From: Candidatus Accumulibacter appositus
Lineage (GTDB): Bacteria > Pseudomonadota > Gammaproteobacteria > Burkholderiales > Rhodocyclaceae
Assembly: GCA_000585055.1 (NCBI GenBank)
Contig: JEMX01000065.1
Span: 1 to 55,255 of the forward strand
Length of the DNA: 55,255 nt
Direction of reading: 5' to 3'
In this document: in pieces, positions 26,766 to 35,200 of the stretch
Numbering within the stretch: position 1 is the first letter of the stretch
How the letters are laid out: the number at the start of each line of letters is the position of its first letter
Position numbers and translations under genes: made by a program
Notes under the pieces: generated by a model
Seen by the model: only the letters and a program-made list of their open reading frames with translations
Databases searched by the model: none
What the model was told of the DNA's origin: nothing

Positions 26766-27671
26766 TCACCCCCCTGACGTGACCCGCCGCACCTGCACCG
26801 TCGCCGTCATGCCCTGATAGGCATTTGCCGCTCCGAACCAGTTGCCCGAGATCGGCGATGCCTGGCCGGGATCGCGTGCGACCCCGACGCGGATCAGCTG
26901 GTTGCTGCCGAGCAGGTTGTTGGTGGGGTCGAAGGTCACCCAGCCGGCACCCGGCAGATAGACTTGCAGCCAGGCATGCGTCGTGCCGGCGCCGATGGTG
27001 CTGCTCCCGCTGCCACCATCGTTTCCTGTGTCCAGCGCCTGGTCGTAGAGGTAGCCGGATACGAAGCGGGCGGCGACACCGAGGCGCCGTACCGCCTCCA
27101 TCATCAGCAAGGCGAAGTCGCGGCAGGTTCCCGTCCCCAGATTCAGGGTCTGCAGCGGTGTTTGTGTGCCTTCCTGTTCGCGCTGGGCGTAGCCGAAATA
27201 ATTGCGAATGAACTGGTTCATGTTCAGCAGCAGGTCGCGCGTGCCGGTCGGCCCATCCGTACGCATGAACTGACGCGCCCAGTGGGTCAACACGCCTTCG
27301 GGGTCGTCATGGTGCGGGCGCATATAGTGTTCGAGGTCGAAACGCTCTTCGACTGAATAGGCAAAGGGAAAAATCTGCGCGCTCGGCGAAAGCGATAATT
27401 CCGGGTACGGGCTCAGCGCGTGTTCGATGGTGAATGAACAGACGATCTTGAGCTCCGTGGCAGCACCCAGCGGCGTCACCAGGGCCACCGAATTCGAGTG
27501 CGGATCCTGGATCATGCGCACCACCGCTTCCGGGCTGACCTGCAGGTCCGTGGCCAGTACGCGCTGGTCGTGGCTGTCGCGCGGGCGAAACATCACCCGG
27601 TGTTCGCCGAAAGTCACCGGCGAGCTATAGCGGTAGCAGGTCGTGTGAGTGATGTCGTAATGGACGTGCAT
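26766..27671 (-). CDS. transglutaminase-like protein
   Basis: 301 residues, minus strand. The N-terminal bacterial transglutaminase-N domain (MHVHYDITHTTCYRYSSPVT, EHRVMFRPRDSHDQRVL) is followed by the papain-like core with Cys183 (GTGTCRDFALLMMEAVRRLG), His232 (GTTHAWLQVYLPGAGWVTFD) and Asp248. This Cys-His-Asp set is complete. Such proteins are usually cysteine proteases or amidases, not cross-linking enzymes. It is 23 bp downstream of the DsbA-family gene and probably cotranscribed with it. Confidence 0.9.
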   Translation of the reverse strand: MHVHYDITHTTCYRYSSPVTFGEHRVMFRPRDSHDQRVLATDLQVSPEAVVRMIQDPHSNSVALVTPLGAATELKIVCSFTIEHALSPYPELSLSPSAQIFPFAYSVEERFDLEHYMRPHHDDPEGVLTHWARQFMRTDGPTGTRDLLLNMNQFIRNYFGYAQREQEGTQTPLQTLNLGTGTCRDFALLMMEAVRRLGVAARFVSGYLYDQALDTGNDGGSGSSTIGAGTTHAWLQVYLPGAGWVTFDPTNNLLGSNQLIRVGVARDPGQASPISGNWFGAANAYQGMTATVQVRRVTSGG

Positions 27672-27694
27672 TGCTGGCCTCGCCTGGTGTTCGT

Positions 27695-28348
27695 CTATTG
27701 CATTGCTTCGCGGATTGCCGCCGCCAGCGCTTCGCCGCTTTGCGCGCCGGAAACGCTCAGGCGGCGCTGGATGATGAAGAACGGCACGCCGCTCACGCCA
27801 AGGGTGGTCACCTTGTCGGCCAGCGACTTGACCGGCTTTTCGCCTTCGCTGCTGGCCAGATAATCGGCGACATCCTTCTTGATATCACCGCAGGCAGCGG
27901 CGATTTCGGCCAATGTCGTGAGGTCGCCGATATCTTCGCCACGCTGGAAATGCGCCACGAACAGCCGCTCGACCAGCGCTTCGATGGTCGCCGGGCGATG
28001 ACCGATCGATTGCGCGCGATAGACCAGGCGGTGTGCACGCAGCGTGTTCGGTCGGGTGACGATGCGGGCAAAGTCGAATTCGACGCCGGCCTCGGCCCCG
28101 GCAGCGGTGACATCGCTCTGCAGCTTGTCTACCGCCGCCGCGCTGCCGAACTTGGCTTCCAGAAAAGCGCGGTAGGGCTCGCCTTCCGGCGGCGTGTTCG
28201 GGTTGAGAAAATACGGTAGCCAGTTGAACTGGAAGCGGCTCTCGGGATGGCTGGCCTCGACCAATGCTACGGCCTTTGCCAGCCGGCGCTTGCCAATGAA
28301 ACACCAGGGGCAGACGAGGTCGGAAACAATGTCGATGGTCACGTTCAT
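27695..28348 (-). CDS. DsbA-family oxidoreductase (FrnE-like)
   Basis: 217 residues from ATG 28348; a further upstream in-frame extension has no homology-like content. The CPWC active site is at residues 13-16 (SDLVCPWCFIGKRRL), followed by the helical insertion of the FrnE/2-hydroxychromene-isomerase-like branch (NWLPYFLNPNTPPEG) and the cis-Pro loop GVSGVPFF near the C-terminus. There is no signal peptide, so it acts in the cytoplasm as a thiol-disulfide oxidoreductase. It lies between the regulator and the transglutaminase gene in one leftward unit. Confidence 0.9.
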   Translation of the reverse strand: MNVTIDIVSDLVCPWCFIGKRRLAKAVALVEASHPESRFQFNWLPYFLNPNTPPEGEPYRAFLEAKFGSAAAVDKLQSDVTAAGAEAGVEFDFARIVTRPNTLRAHRLVYRAQSIGHRPATIEALVERLFVAHFQRGEDIGDLTTLAEIAAACGDIKKDVADYLASSEGEKPVKSLADKVTTLGVSGVPFFIIQRRLSVSGAQSGEALAAAIREAMQ

Positions 28349-28451
28349 GGGAATCGGCGCCGAGTGGGTTGGCAGGCAGTGAGAAATGCTCGGGTCAGGC
28401 AGGCAGGCCAAGCTAGCAACAGGGCACCATAACACAAGGCCTTTGCCATCG

Positions 28452-29042
28452 TCAGTGGCCGCAGCGCTGCAGCCTTTCCGTCAGCTGTTCGAGATACTGC
28501 GCCAGGAGTTGCGGCGCGTGCTGGCGAAACATGCGGATGCGTCCAGTGTGGATCAGCACCAGCAAGCCGACCATGTGCGCGAAGAGTGCGGTGACTTCCG
28601 CTTCGCAGGCGATGGCATCGAGGCCGAGCTCGCTCAGGCCCTCGACGGTCGGTTGCAGCGCGGCGCGCAGCTGCCCGTTTAGCTGCGCGTCGAGTTCGCG
28701 GGTCAGGCCGCTTGGACGTACGCCCTGGAACAGGTAGAAACCGAGATCGAGATCGCGTGGGTTGTCGCGGTAGAAATCGAAGAAGGCGCTGGCTTTGCTG
28801 CGCACCCGCTCCGCCGGGGTTCCGTCGTCCGGAGCGCTGGCGACATGGGCGTTGAGGCGCAGCAGCGACTCGCCGAGCAGGGCCGCGTAGATTTCTTCCC
28901 GGCTTGAAAAATAGCTGTAGATCGCCCCCGGCGTGTAGCCGGCCCGCTTGGCGATCTCGCGCATGCTGGCACCTTCCAGCCCCAACTCGAAGAAAGCCGC
29001 GCGCGCCGCGTCGAGAATCAGGGCGCGGCGTAGCTGCGCCAT
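28452..29042 (-). CDS. TetR/AcrR-family transcriptional regulator
   Basis: 196 residues from ATG 29042, which gives the usual short lead (MAQLRRALILDAARAAFFE) into the DNA-binding domain. ATG 29135 would add 31 low-complexity residues and start only 7 bases after the predicted -10 box. The helix-turn-helix reads ASMREIAKRAGYTPGAIYSY, FSSREEIY, typical TetR. The C-terminal helical ligand domain has no recognisable sensor motif. It is divergent to the AbfD/HpaB-family gene, the usual arrangement for a repressor of that gene, with an imperfect palindrome in the gap. Confidence 0.88.
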   Translation of the reverse strand: MAQLRRALILDAARAAFFELGLEGASMREIAKRAGYTPGAIYSYFSSREEIYAALLGESLLRLNAHVASAPDDGTPAERVRSKASAFFDFYRDNPRDLDLGFYLFQGVRPSGLTRELDAQLNGQLRAALQPTVEGLSELGLDAIACEAEVTALFAHMVGLLVLIHTGRIRMFRQHAPQLLAQYLEQLTERLQRCGH

Positions 29043-29141
29043 GGTGTCCGTACGCTGGCTACGTGCGTCGTCCTTGAGTGCAGCGGGTGCCAGCCTTGCT
29101 GCACTGGTGCTTGAGTTGCCTATTGACTTGCGCATACGCGC

Positions 29142-29176
29142 ATTATACGCTCGCCAAAAAGTTGAACAGCGTTTAA
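29142..29176. promoter_or_regulatory. divergent promoter region with candidate TetR operator
   Basis: On the minus strand a perfect TATAAT (29142-29147) serves the regulator gene, with a poor -35. The imperfect palindrome TTGAAC-AGC-GTTTAA (29162-29176, five of six paired positions) lies just upstream of it and 40 bases before the AbfD/HpaB-family start, a natural place for TetR binding. Motif match only. Confidence 0.4.
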
Positions 29177-29216
29177 TTTCTCTGCAAAAACGGCATCGAT
29201 TGGAGGAGCACGGAGC

Positions 29217-30833
29217 ATGAATACATCACAGCAGGGCGCTACATCGGGGTTGCTGATGAGCGGCAGCGACTACCGTGAATCGCTGCGCCGTTACCGACCG
29301 CTGGTCTATGTCGATGGCCGTCAGATCGAATCTGTCGCCGATGCGCCGGAACTGCAGCCTGGGATCAACGCGCTGGCCGTGACTTACGATTTCGCGCTCG
29401 ATGCTGACAAGGCGCCCGTGATGACCGCCCGCCAGGCGCGGCGCGCCAGCCCGGTGAACCGCATGCTGCACATCAATGAGTCGGCAGGCGACCTGCTCAA
29501 CAAGCTCGAAGCCGTGCGCCTGCTGTGCCAGGAAACCGGTTGCGCGCAGCGCTACCTTGCGCACGACGCGCTCAATGCCATCCATCAGGTCAGCGCGCGC
29601 ATCGACGATGCACGTGGCAGTAGCGAGCATCGCGCGCGCTTTGCCGAGTACCTGAGGCAGGTGCAGGATCGGGATCTGTCGCTTGGCATCGCCATGACCG
29701 ACGCCAAGGGCGATCGCAGCAAGCGCCCCCATCAGCAGGACAACCCGGACGCCTACCTGCACATCGTCGAACGCAATGGCAAGGGTATCGTCATTTCAGG
29801 CGCCAAGGCGATCGTCACTGGCGCCGCCTACATGCACGAGTTCCTGGTCATGCCCTGTCGCAACATGGGAGCGGAAGACGCCGACTTTGCGGTCTGCTGC
29901 GCCGTACCGGTCGACGCCGAAGGGGTGACCATCATCTCGCGGCCTGCCGGCCGACCGGGCGAGAAGCCCGAGCACGGCCAGCCCTTGTTTTCGCGCCGCT
30001 ACGGCCAGGCCACCGCAGTAGTCCTCTTCGAGCGCGTCTTCGTTCCCTGGGAGCGGGTGTTCTACGCCGGCGACTGGGAACATTCCGGAGTGCTGACCTA
30101 CAACTATGCCACCCACCACCGCCATAGCTGCATCGCCGCGCGTGCCGGTTTCGGCGATCTCCTGATCGGCGCCGGCGCCCTGATGTGCGAAGCCAACGGC
30201 TTCCCCGACCCCGGGGCGCAGTCGAATCTGCGCGAAGCAATGGTCGAGCTGATCACCATCACCGAGAGTTTTTTCGCCTGCGGCGTTGCCGCCAGCGTCT
30301 ATGGCAAGGCCGACGAGGCCAGCGGCAGCTTCATGCCCGACCCGGTCTTTGCCAACATCGGCAAGCTGCTGCTGGCGACGAAGATCTATGACATGCACCG
30401 CCTGGCGCACGAGGTTTCCGGCGGCCTGATCGTCGCCCTGCCGGGGCCGGACGAAGACCATAATCCGGCCACCGCCGCCAGCCTGGCCGAAGTGCTGCGC
30501 GCCAATCCCGAGGTGCCTTACGAAAAACGCATCGAAGTGGCGCGCTTCATGGAAGACCTCACCGCTTCGTATCAAGCTGGCTGGTACTCGGTGATCAGCC
30601 TGCACGGCGGCGGCTCGCCGGCGGCGATGAAGCAGGAGATCTGGCGCAATTACCCGGTCGGCGACAAAGTGGCGCTGGTCGAACGCCTGCTCGATCGCGG
30701 CCTGGTCGACGACCCGGCGCGGCCGATCACCCGCAACCGTCAGCCCGGGCGTTGCTGCGACAGCGGCTGTACGCGGCCGGGGCAGGCGGTGATGGTGCCG
30801 CTGCCGGCTGGTGATGGGCGTGGCCGCGGCTGA
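29217..30833 (+). CDS. 4-hydroxybutyryl-CoA dehydratase / HpaB-family flavoprotein
   Basis: 538 residues with GGAGGAG ahead of ATG 29217. The whole chain follows the AbfD/HpaB fold: SDYRESLRRYRPLVYVDGRQ, AMTDAKGDRSKRP, YLHIVERNGKGIVISGAKA, then GGLIVALPGPDED and EVPYEKRIEVARFMEDLTAS. Overall it is closer to AbfD than to HpaB. Of the four AbfD ligands for the [4Fe-4S] cluster as I recall them (Cys99, Cys103, His292, Cys299), the first Cys (GCAQRYLAHDALNAI) and the His (HHRHSCIAARAG) are present; the other two align with Tyr and Ala. That argues against cluster-dependent dehydration and for an FAD-type hydroxylase or another reaction. A Cys-containing C-terminal tail (RCCDSGCTRPG) is unusual. 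No reductase partner is adjacent. Confidence 0.8.
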   Translation: MNTSQQGATSGLLMSGSDYRESLRRYRPLVYVDGRQIESVADAPELQPGINALAVTYDFALDADKAPVMTARQARRASPVNRMLHINESAGDLLNKLEAVRLLCQETGCAQRYLAHDALNAIHQVSARIDDARGSSEHRARFAEYLRQVQDRDLSLGIAMTDAKGDRSKRPHQQDNPDAYLHIVERNGKGIVISGAKAIVTGAAYMHEFLVMPCRNMGAEDADFAVCCAVPVDAEGVTIISRPAGRPGEKPEHGQPLFSRRYGQATAVVLFERVFVPWERVFYAGDWEHSGVLTYNYATHHRHSCIAARAGFGDLLIGAGALMCEANGFPDPGAQSNLREAMVELITITESFFACGVAASVYGKADEASGSFMPDPVFANIGKLLLATKIYDMHRLAHEVSGGLIVALPGPDEDHNPATAASLAEVLRANPEVPYEKRIEVARFMEDLTASYQAGWYSVISLHGGGSPAAMKQEIWRNYPVGDKVALVERLLDRGLVDDPARPITRNRQPGRCCDSGCTRPGQAVMVPLPAGDGRGRG

Positions 30834-30917
30834 CGATAAGCACCCATCTGAATGTGGGCGAGAGGTCGGGGCGCCAATTCTCTCCCGCTTGCCTTGCATG
30901 CGACGTCGCTCTCGTTT

Positions 30918-30947
30918 ACTGTTGTGAGTAAATTAACTCAGTACAGT
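30918..30947. promoter_or_regulatory. imperfect 30-bp palindrome at the defence-like operon start
   Basis: Arms ACTGT and ACAGT flank an inner TGAGT...ACTCA pair around an AAATTA centre, 10 of 12 arm positions paired. It ends 4 bases before the ATPase start at 30952. It is AT-rich in a GC-rich region. An operator for autoregulation or a translation-blocking hairpin are both possible. Confidence 0.5.
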
Positions 30948-30951
30948 AAGA

Positions 30952-32208
30952 ATGACTTTCGAGCGCAGCCAAATCAACATCTTGCGAAAGCGGCTTGCTG
31001 AATTTCCGCGCTTCATGATTGTCGTCGCCGGCCCCCGACAGGTCGGCAAAACAACCCTGGTCAGGCAGGCCCTTGCGGCACATCCCTCGACCTTCGTTGC
31101 CGCTGACCAGGCGCTTCCAGACGCCGTCGACCCCTTCGGCCAACAAGGCAGCGCTTTCTTGACGCAGCCGCTTGCCGGGTCTTCGCCGAACGCCGAGTGG
31201 CTGGTGGCGCAATGGATGCAAGCCCGCGCAAAAACACGGGCTCGCCCGGACGACACATGTCACGTTCTTGCGATTGACGAGATTCAGAAAATTCCCCGCT
31301 GGTCCGAAATCGTGAAAGGTCTTTGGGATGCGGACCGCGCCGAAAACCTGCCCTTGCATGTCATTCTGCTCGGCTCCTCCCCGTGGCTGATGCAAAAAGG
31401 CCTGAGCGAAAGCCTGGCGGGCCGCTATGAGCCAATCCGCATGGCGCACTGGTCCTACGGAGAAATGCAGGAAGGATTCGATTTTTCGCTCGACGAGTTC
31501 ATCTATTTTGGCGGCTACCCGGGCTGCGCGAGCCTGATTCGCGAAGAAAAGCGCTGGCGGCAATACGTCCGTAGTGCCTTGATTCATCCGAACATCGAGA
31601 AGGACATTCTGCAGATGACGCGGGTCGATAAGCCGGCCTTGCTGAAAACCTTGTTCGAGTTGGGTTGCGGTGCTTACTCGGGGCAGATAATTTCCTACAC
31701 CAAGCTCCAGGGGCAGCTGCAGGATGCGGGCAATACGGTCACTCTGGCCCACTATCTTGAACTGCTCTCCCAGGCGGGTTTGCTGACGGGCCTGTCAAAG
31801 TATGCTGGCCAAAAGCATCGGCAACGTGCTTCCAGCCCCAAGCTGAATGCGCACAACACCGCACTTATTTCTGCGCTCGCCGGATACACCTTTGCCGAAG
31901 CGGGCAATGACCGGAGCTACTGGGGGCGCCTGGTCGAAAGCACCGTCGGCGCGCATCTTATCAACACGGCATCCGACGACTGTGAGGTTCAATACTGGCG
32001 AGAAAGCCCGGCCGAGGTGGACTTCGTGCTGACCAATGGCCGGAAACTTGTCGCCATCGAAGTCAAGAGTGGTGCTACGTTTTCCGTCCCCAAAGGACTG
32101 GCGGTCTTCGCGGGGAAGTTCGCGGATTGCCGGCAGTTGATCGTCGGCGAGGGCGGGCTGCCTCTGAGCGAATTCCTGTCCCGCCCTGCGGAAGACTGGC
32201 TGGAGTAA
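30952..32208 (+). CDS. AAA_14/DUF4143-type ATPase
   Basis: 418 residues. Walker A GPRQVGKTT at 27-35 and Walker B VLAIDEIQKI near 103-112 mark the AAA_14 domain; sensor-like LLGSSPWL follows. The C-terminal DUF4143 part ends in a restriction-endonuclease-like core (AEVDFVL, then LVAIEVKSGATF) with the D...ExK arrangement. This two-domain family is widespread and poorly understood, with suggestions of phage or stress roles. There is no convincing ribosome binding site, and a palindrome abuts the start. Only four bases separate its stop from the large NACHT gene. GC and codon bias are lower than in the flanking genes. Confidence 0.87.
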   Translation: MTFERSQINILRKRLAEFPRFMIVVAGPRQVGKTTLVRQALAAHPSTFVAADQALPDAVDPFGQQGSAFLTQPLAGSSPNAEWLVAQWMQARAKTRARPDDTCHVLAIDEIQKIPRWSEIVKGLWDADRAENLPLHVILLGSSPWLMQKGLSESLAGRYEPIRMAHWSYGEMQEGFDFSLDEFIYFGGYPGCASLIREEKRWRQYVRSALIHPNIEKDILQMTRVDKPALLKTLFELGCGAYSGQIISYTKLQGQLQDAGNTVTLAHYLELLSQAGLLTGLSKYAGQKHRQRASSPKLNAHNTALISALAGYTFAEAGNDRSYWGRLVESTVGAHLINTASDDCEVQYWRESPAEVDFVLTNGRKLVAIEVKSGATFSVPKGLAVFAGKFADCRQLIVGEGGLPLSEFLSRPAEDWLE

Positions 32209-32212
32209 AGCG

Positions 32213-35200
32213 ATGCTGATCGTTCCGCGCCGTGTTCGCGAGGTCAAACAGGACAGACAGGGCAGCGACCCACCGCTCGGAAGTCCGACGCAGTCCCTGG
32301 AGGAATATCGTGAGCAGGCGGCCTGGATATTGCTCGGCGAGCCAGGCGCCGGCAAGTCATCGGCCTTCGAGCAAGAAGCCGAGGCCCACGGCGGCATTGT
32401 TCTTGCCATCGCCGCGTTCCTGGAAGGCGTGGAAACCGAATGGCAGGGGAAGACGCTGTTTCTGGACGGTCTCGACGAAACTCGAACGGGGGGCGGCGAC
32501 GACAGCATTCTCTTCAAGATTCGTGCACGCCTGAAACAGCTAGGCAATCCGCCGTTTCGCATTGCCTGCCGCGCCGCCGATTGGTTCGGCTCCGGCGATC
32601 AGAAAACCATGGCAGGCGCATCGCCGGACGGCCAACTCGCCGTCCTGCTGCTCGAGCCACTCAACGACGAAGAGATCCTCGACATACTGAGGAGTAACCA
32701 TGGAGTCGAAGCCCCGGAGGCCTTTGTCAATAAAGCGAGTGAACATGGCGTCGATGGCTTGCTCAGCAATCCGCAAACCCTTGGCCTGCTTGCTCAGGCC
32801 GTACGTGGTGACCAATGGCCGGCAACCCGAGAACAAACATTCGAACTGGCGTGCCAGAAGCTCGCTGAAGAGGCGAATAGACTTCATCGCAACAAGTTGC
32901 GTGGTCGACCACCCACCATTGAAAAACTGCTCGACGCGGCCGGCCAACTCTTTGCCGTGCTGCTGCTTGCCAACAAGACCGGAATTGCGCTGGATAGAGA
33001 AGCCGCCGACGCGCGGTTTCCCGCGCTTGAGGACTTCTCTCCACCGGACCCCGAGATGGCCGCGGGCGCGGTGCGGAGCAAGCTGTTCAGGCCGTCGGCC
33101 TCGCGGGAGGAACGTGTCGAGCCGATCCACCGCAGCATCTCGGAATTCCTTGCTGCACGCTGGCTGGGCCAGCAGATCGATATGCGTGGCCTGCCGCTCG
33201 GACGCGTCCTGAATCTGTTGCTGGGGACGGACGGCCGGACTGTCGCCGGCTTGCGCGGGCTGTACGGCTGGCTGGCCCTGCATTGCCACGCGGCTCGTCC
33301 TCGATTGATCGACGCCGATCCCTTGACAGTGGTGATCTACGGCGACGTAAAACCGATGCCGCGGGCCGACAAGCAGCGCATCCTCGCCGGCCTCAGGCGC
33401 GAAGCCGCCCGCCATACCGCCTTTGCCTGGCAGGTCCAAACAAGTCATCCCTACGGTGCTCTGGCCGACCCCGAACTCATTGACGATTTCGTGGCTGTTC
33501 TGAAGTTGCCTGAGCGCGATGATGCAACCCAGGCCTGTGTCAGTTGCGTTCTACAAATTCTTCTTCACGGCGAACGCTTGTCCGAGCTGGCGAACACCGT
33601 TTTGGCCCTCGTCAGCGATGACACTCGCTGGGGCAGGGTACGAACCTGCGCGCTCGAGGTATGGATCAAGTTGGACGGATCAGCACAGCAGGCGCTTGCG
33701 CTGCTTGATGCCATCGCTAGTGATCAGATCGCCGACAGTGATGATGAGTTGGCCGGAATCTTGCTGGGACACCTCTATCCGCAAGAAATCAGAGCAGCGG
33801 ACTTGCTGCGCTTTTGGCATACGCCAAAAGATCGGGACCTTGCCGGGAGCTTTGCATGGTTCTGGGGGCATGAGTTGCCAAACAAGATCCCCGATTCGCA
33901 TCTGCCGATAGTGCTCGACCAGCTTGCGCTTCGCAGCGATCTCCAGTCGCCTGAAGGTCGGGAGTTCCACACGACGCGGATGGTCAGCAGATTGCTGGGC
34001 AGGGGTGTCGTGTTGCATGGGGAAGGGGTGAGCAATGAGCGGCTGTTCGGGTGGCTGCGAATTGGCGTCGACGAATGGGGCGACGTTCAAACAGACGAGG
34101 AAGACCGCAAAGCGCTAGCTGGCTGGCTGGAAGACCATCCCGAGCGCCATAAGTCGCTTCTTTCGCTCTGCTTCAAGGAATCCGAAGGCAAAGCCGGGGA
34201 GTGCTTCTTCGTATCCGAAGGACGTCTTCATGGCGCCACGGCTCCGAACGACATCGGCCTTTGGCATCTTGAGCAGGCGGCCCATGCCACAAGCGATTCA
34301 GGTGCGGATAGGCACCTCTACTACGCTGTTAACGCTCTGATGTACCAGCGTGGCAGCTTGGGCCTGACACTGGAGAAGATTGAGGAGTGGGGTGAAGCAC
34401 ACCCAGCGCGGAAGCATTTGTTGCCCCCCCACCTTGCGTGGGACGTTACCGCGGAGAGACAGGACCGAGCAGCTAGAGCCAAGGTCCGAAGGCTGCAACG
34501 TAGCGATACCAAGCGCGAGCGCAGCATTCGCCTGGCCGAACACCTGAACGCGATTCGCTCGGGTACGGCGAACGTCGCGTTGCTGAACGAATTGGCTGGC
34601 GTCTGGTTGAACAGGTACTCCGATACGAGTGGCGAGACAGCGTTGGAACGTTTCGATAGTTATTGTGAAAATGGGCAACAGCTCCTCGCCGCTGCTGAAG
34701 CCGGGTTTCGGCAGTGCGTCGAGCGGGATGGGCTGCCTTCGGTTGAAGAGATCATTGACCTCGGAGTTGAACAAAGAGAGCATTTCATCCGCCAACCTTG
34801 TTTGCTTGGGATGGAGTTACGCTGGCGGACGAGCCCTGAAGGCATAGCGGCTCTCCCCGATCATACCCTGCACCGCATGGTCGCGTTTCGCCTTACCTAT
34901 GGCGTCGGTAATTCGCCCCCTTGGTTTTCCTATCTCGTTGAGCAACAACCATCAGTGGTCGCTGATGTGCTGATGGCGTATGTAAACGCTGGGTTGAAGG
35001 CAAAGCAGGAATTCAGCGGCGGGAGCTATCCGCTCGCCCACGACCCAAACTATGGCGAAGTAGCCCGCATCGCGGTGCCAAGACTGCTTGAGCGTTTCCC
35101 CTTACGTGCCCGATCAGGCCAACTCCGTCACCTTGAGTACTTGTTGAAGGCCGCCCTACGCTACTCCCTTGAGCAATTGCCAGCGCTCGTCGAGAAAAAA

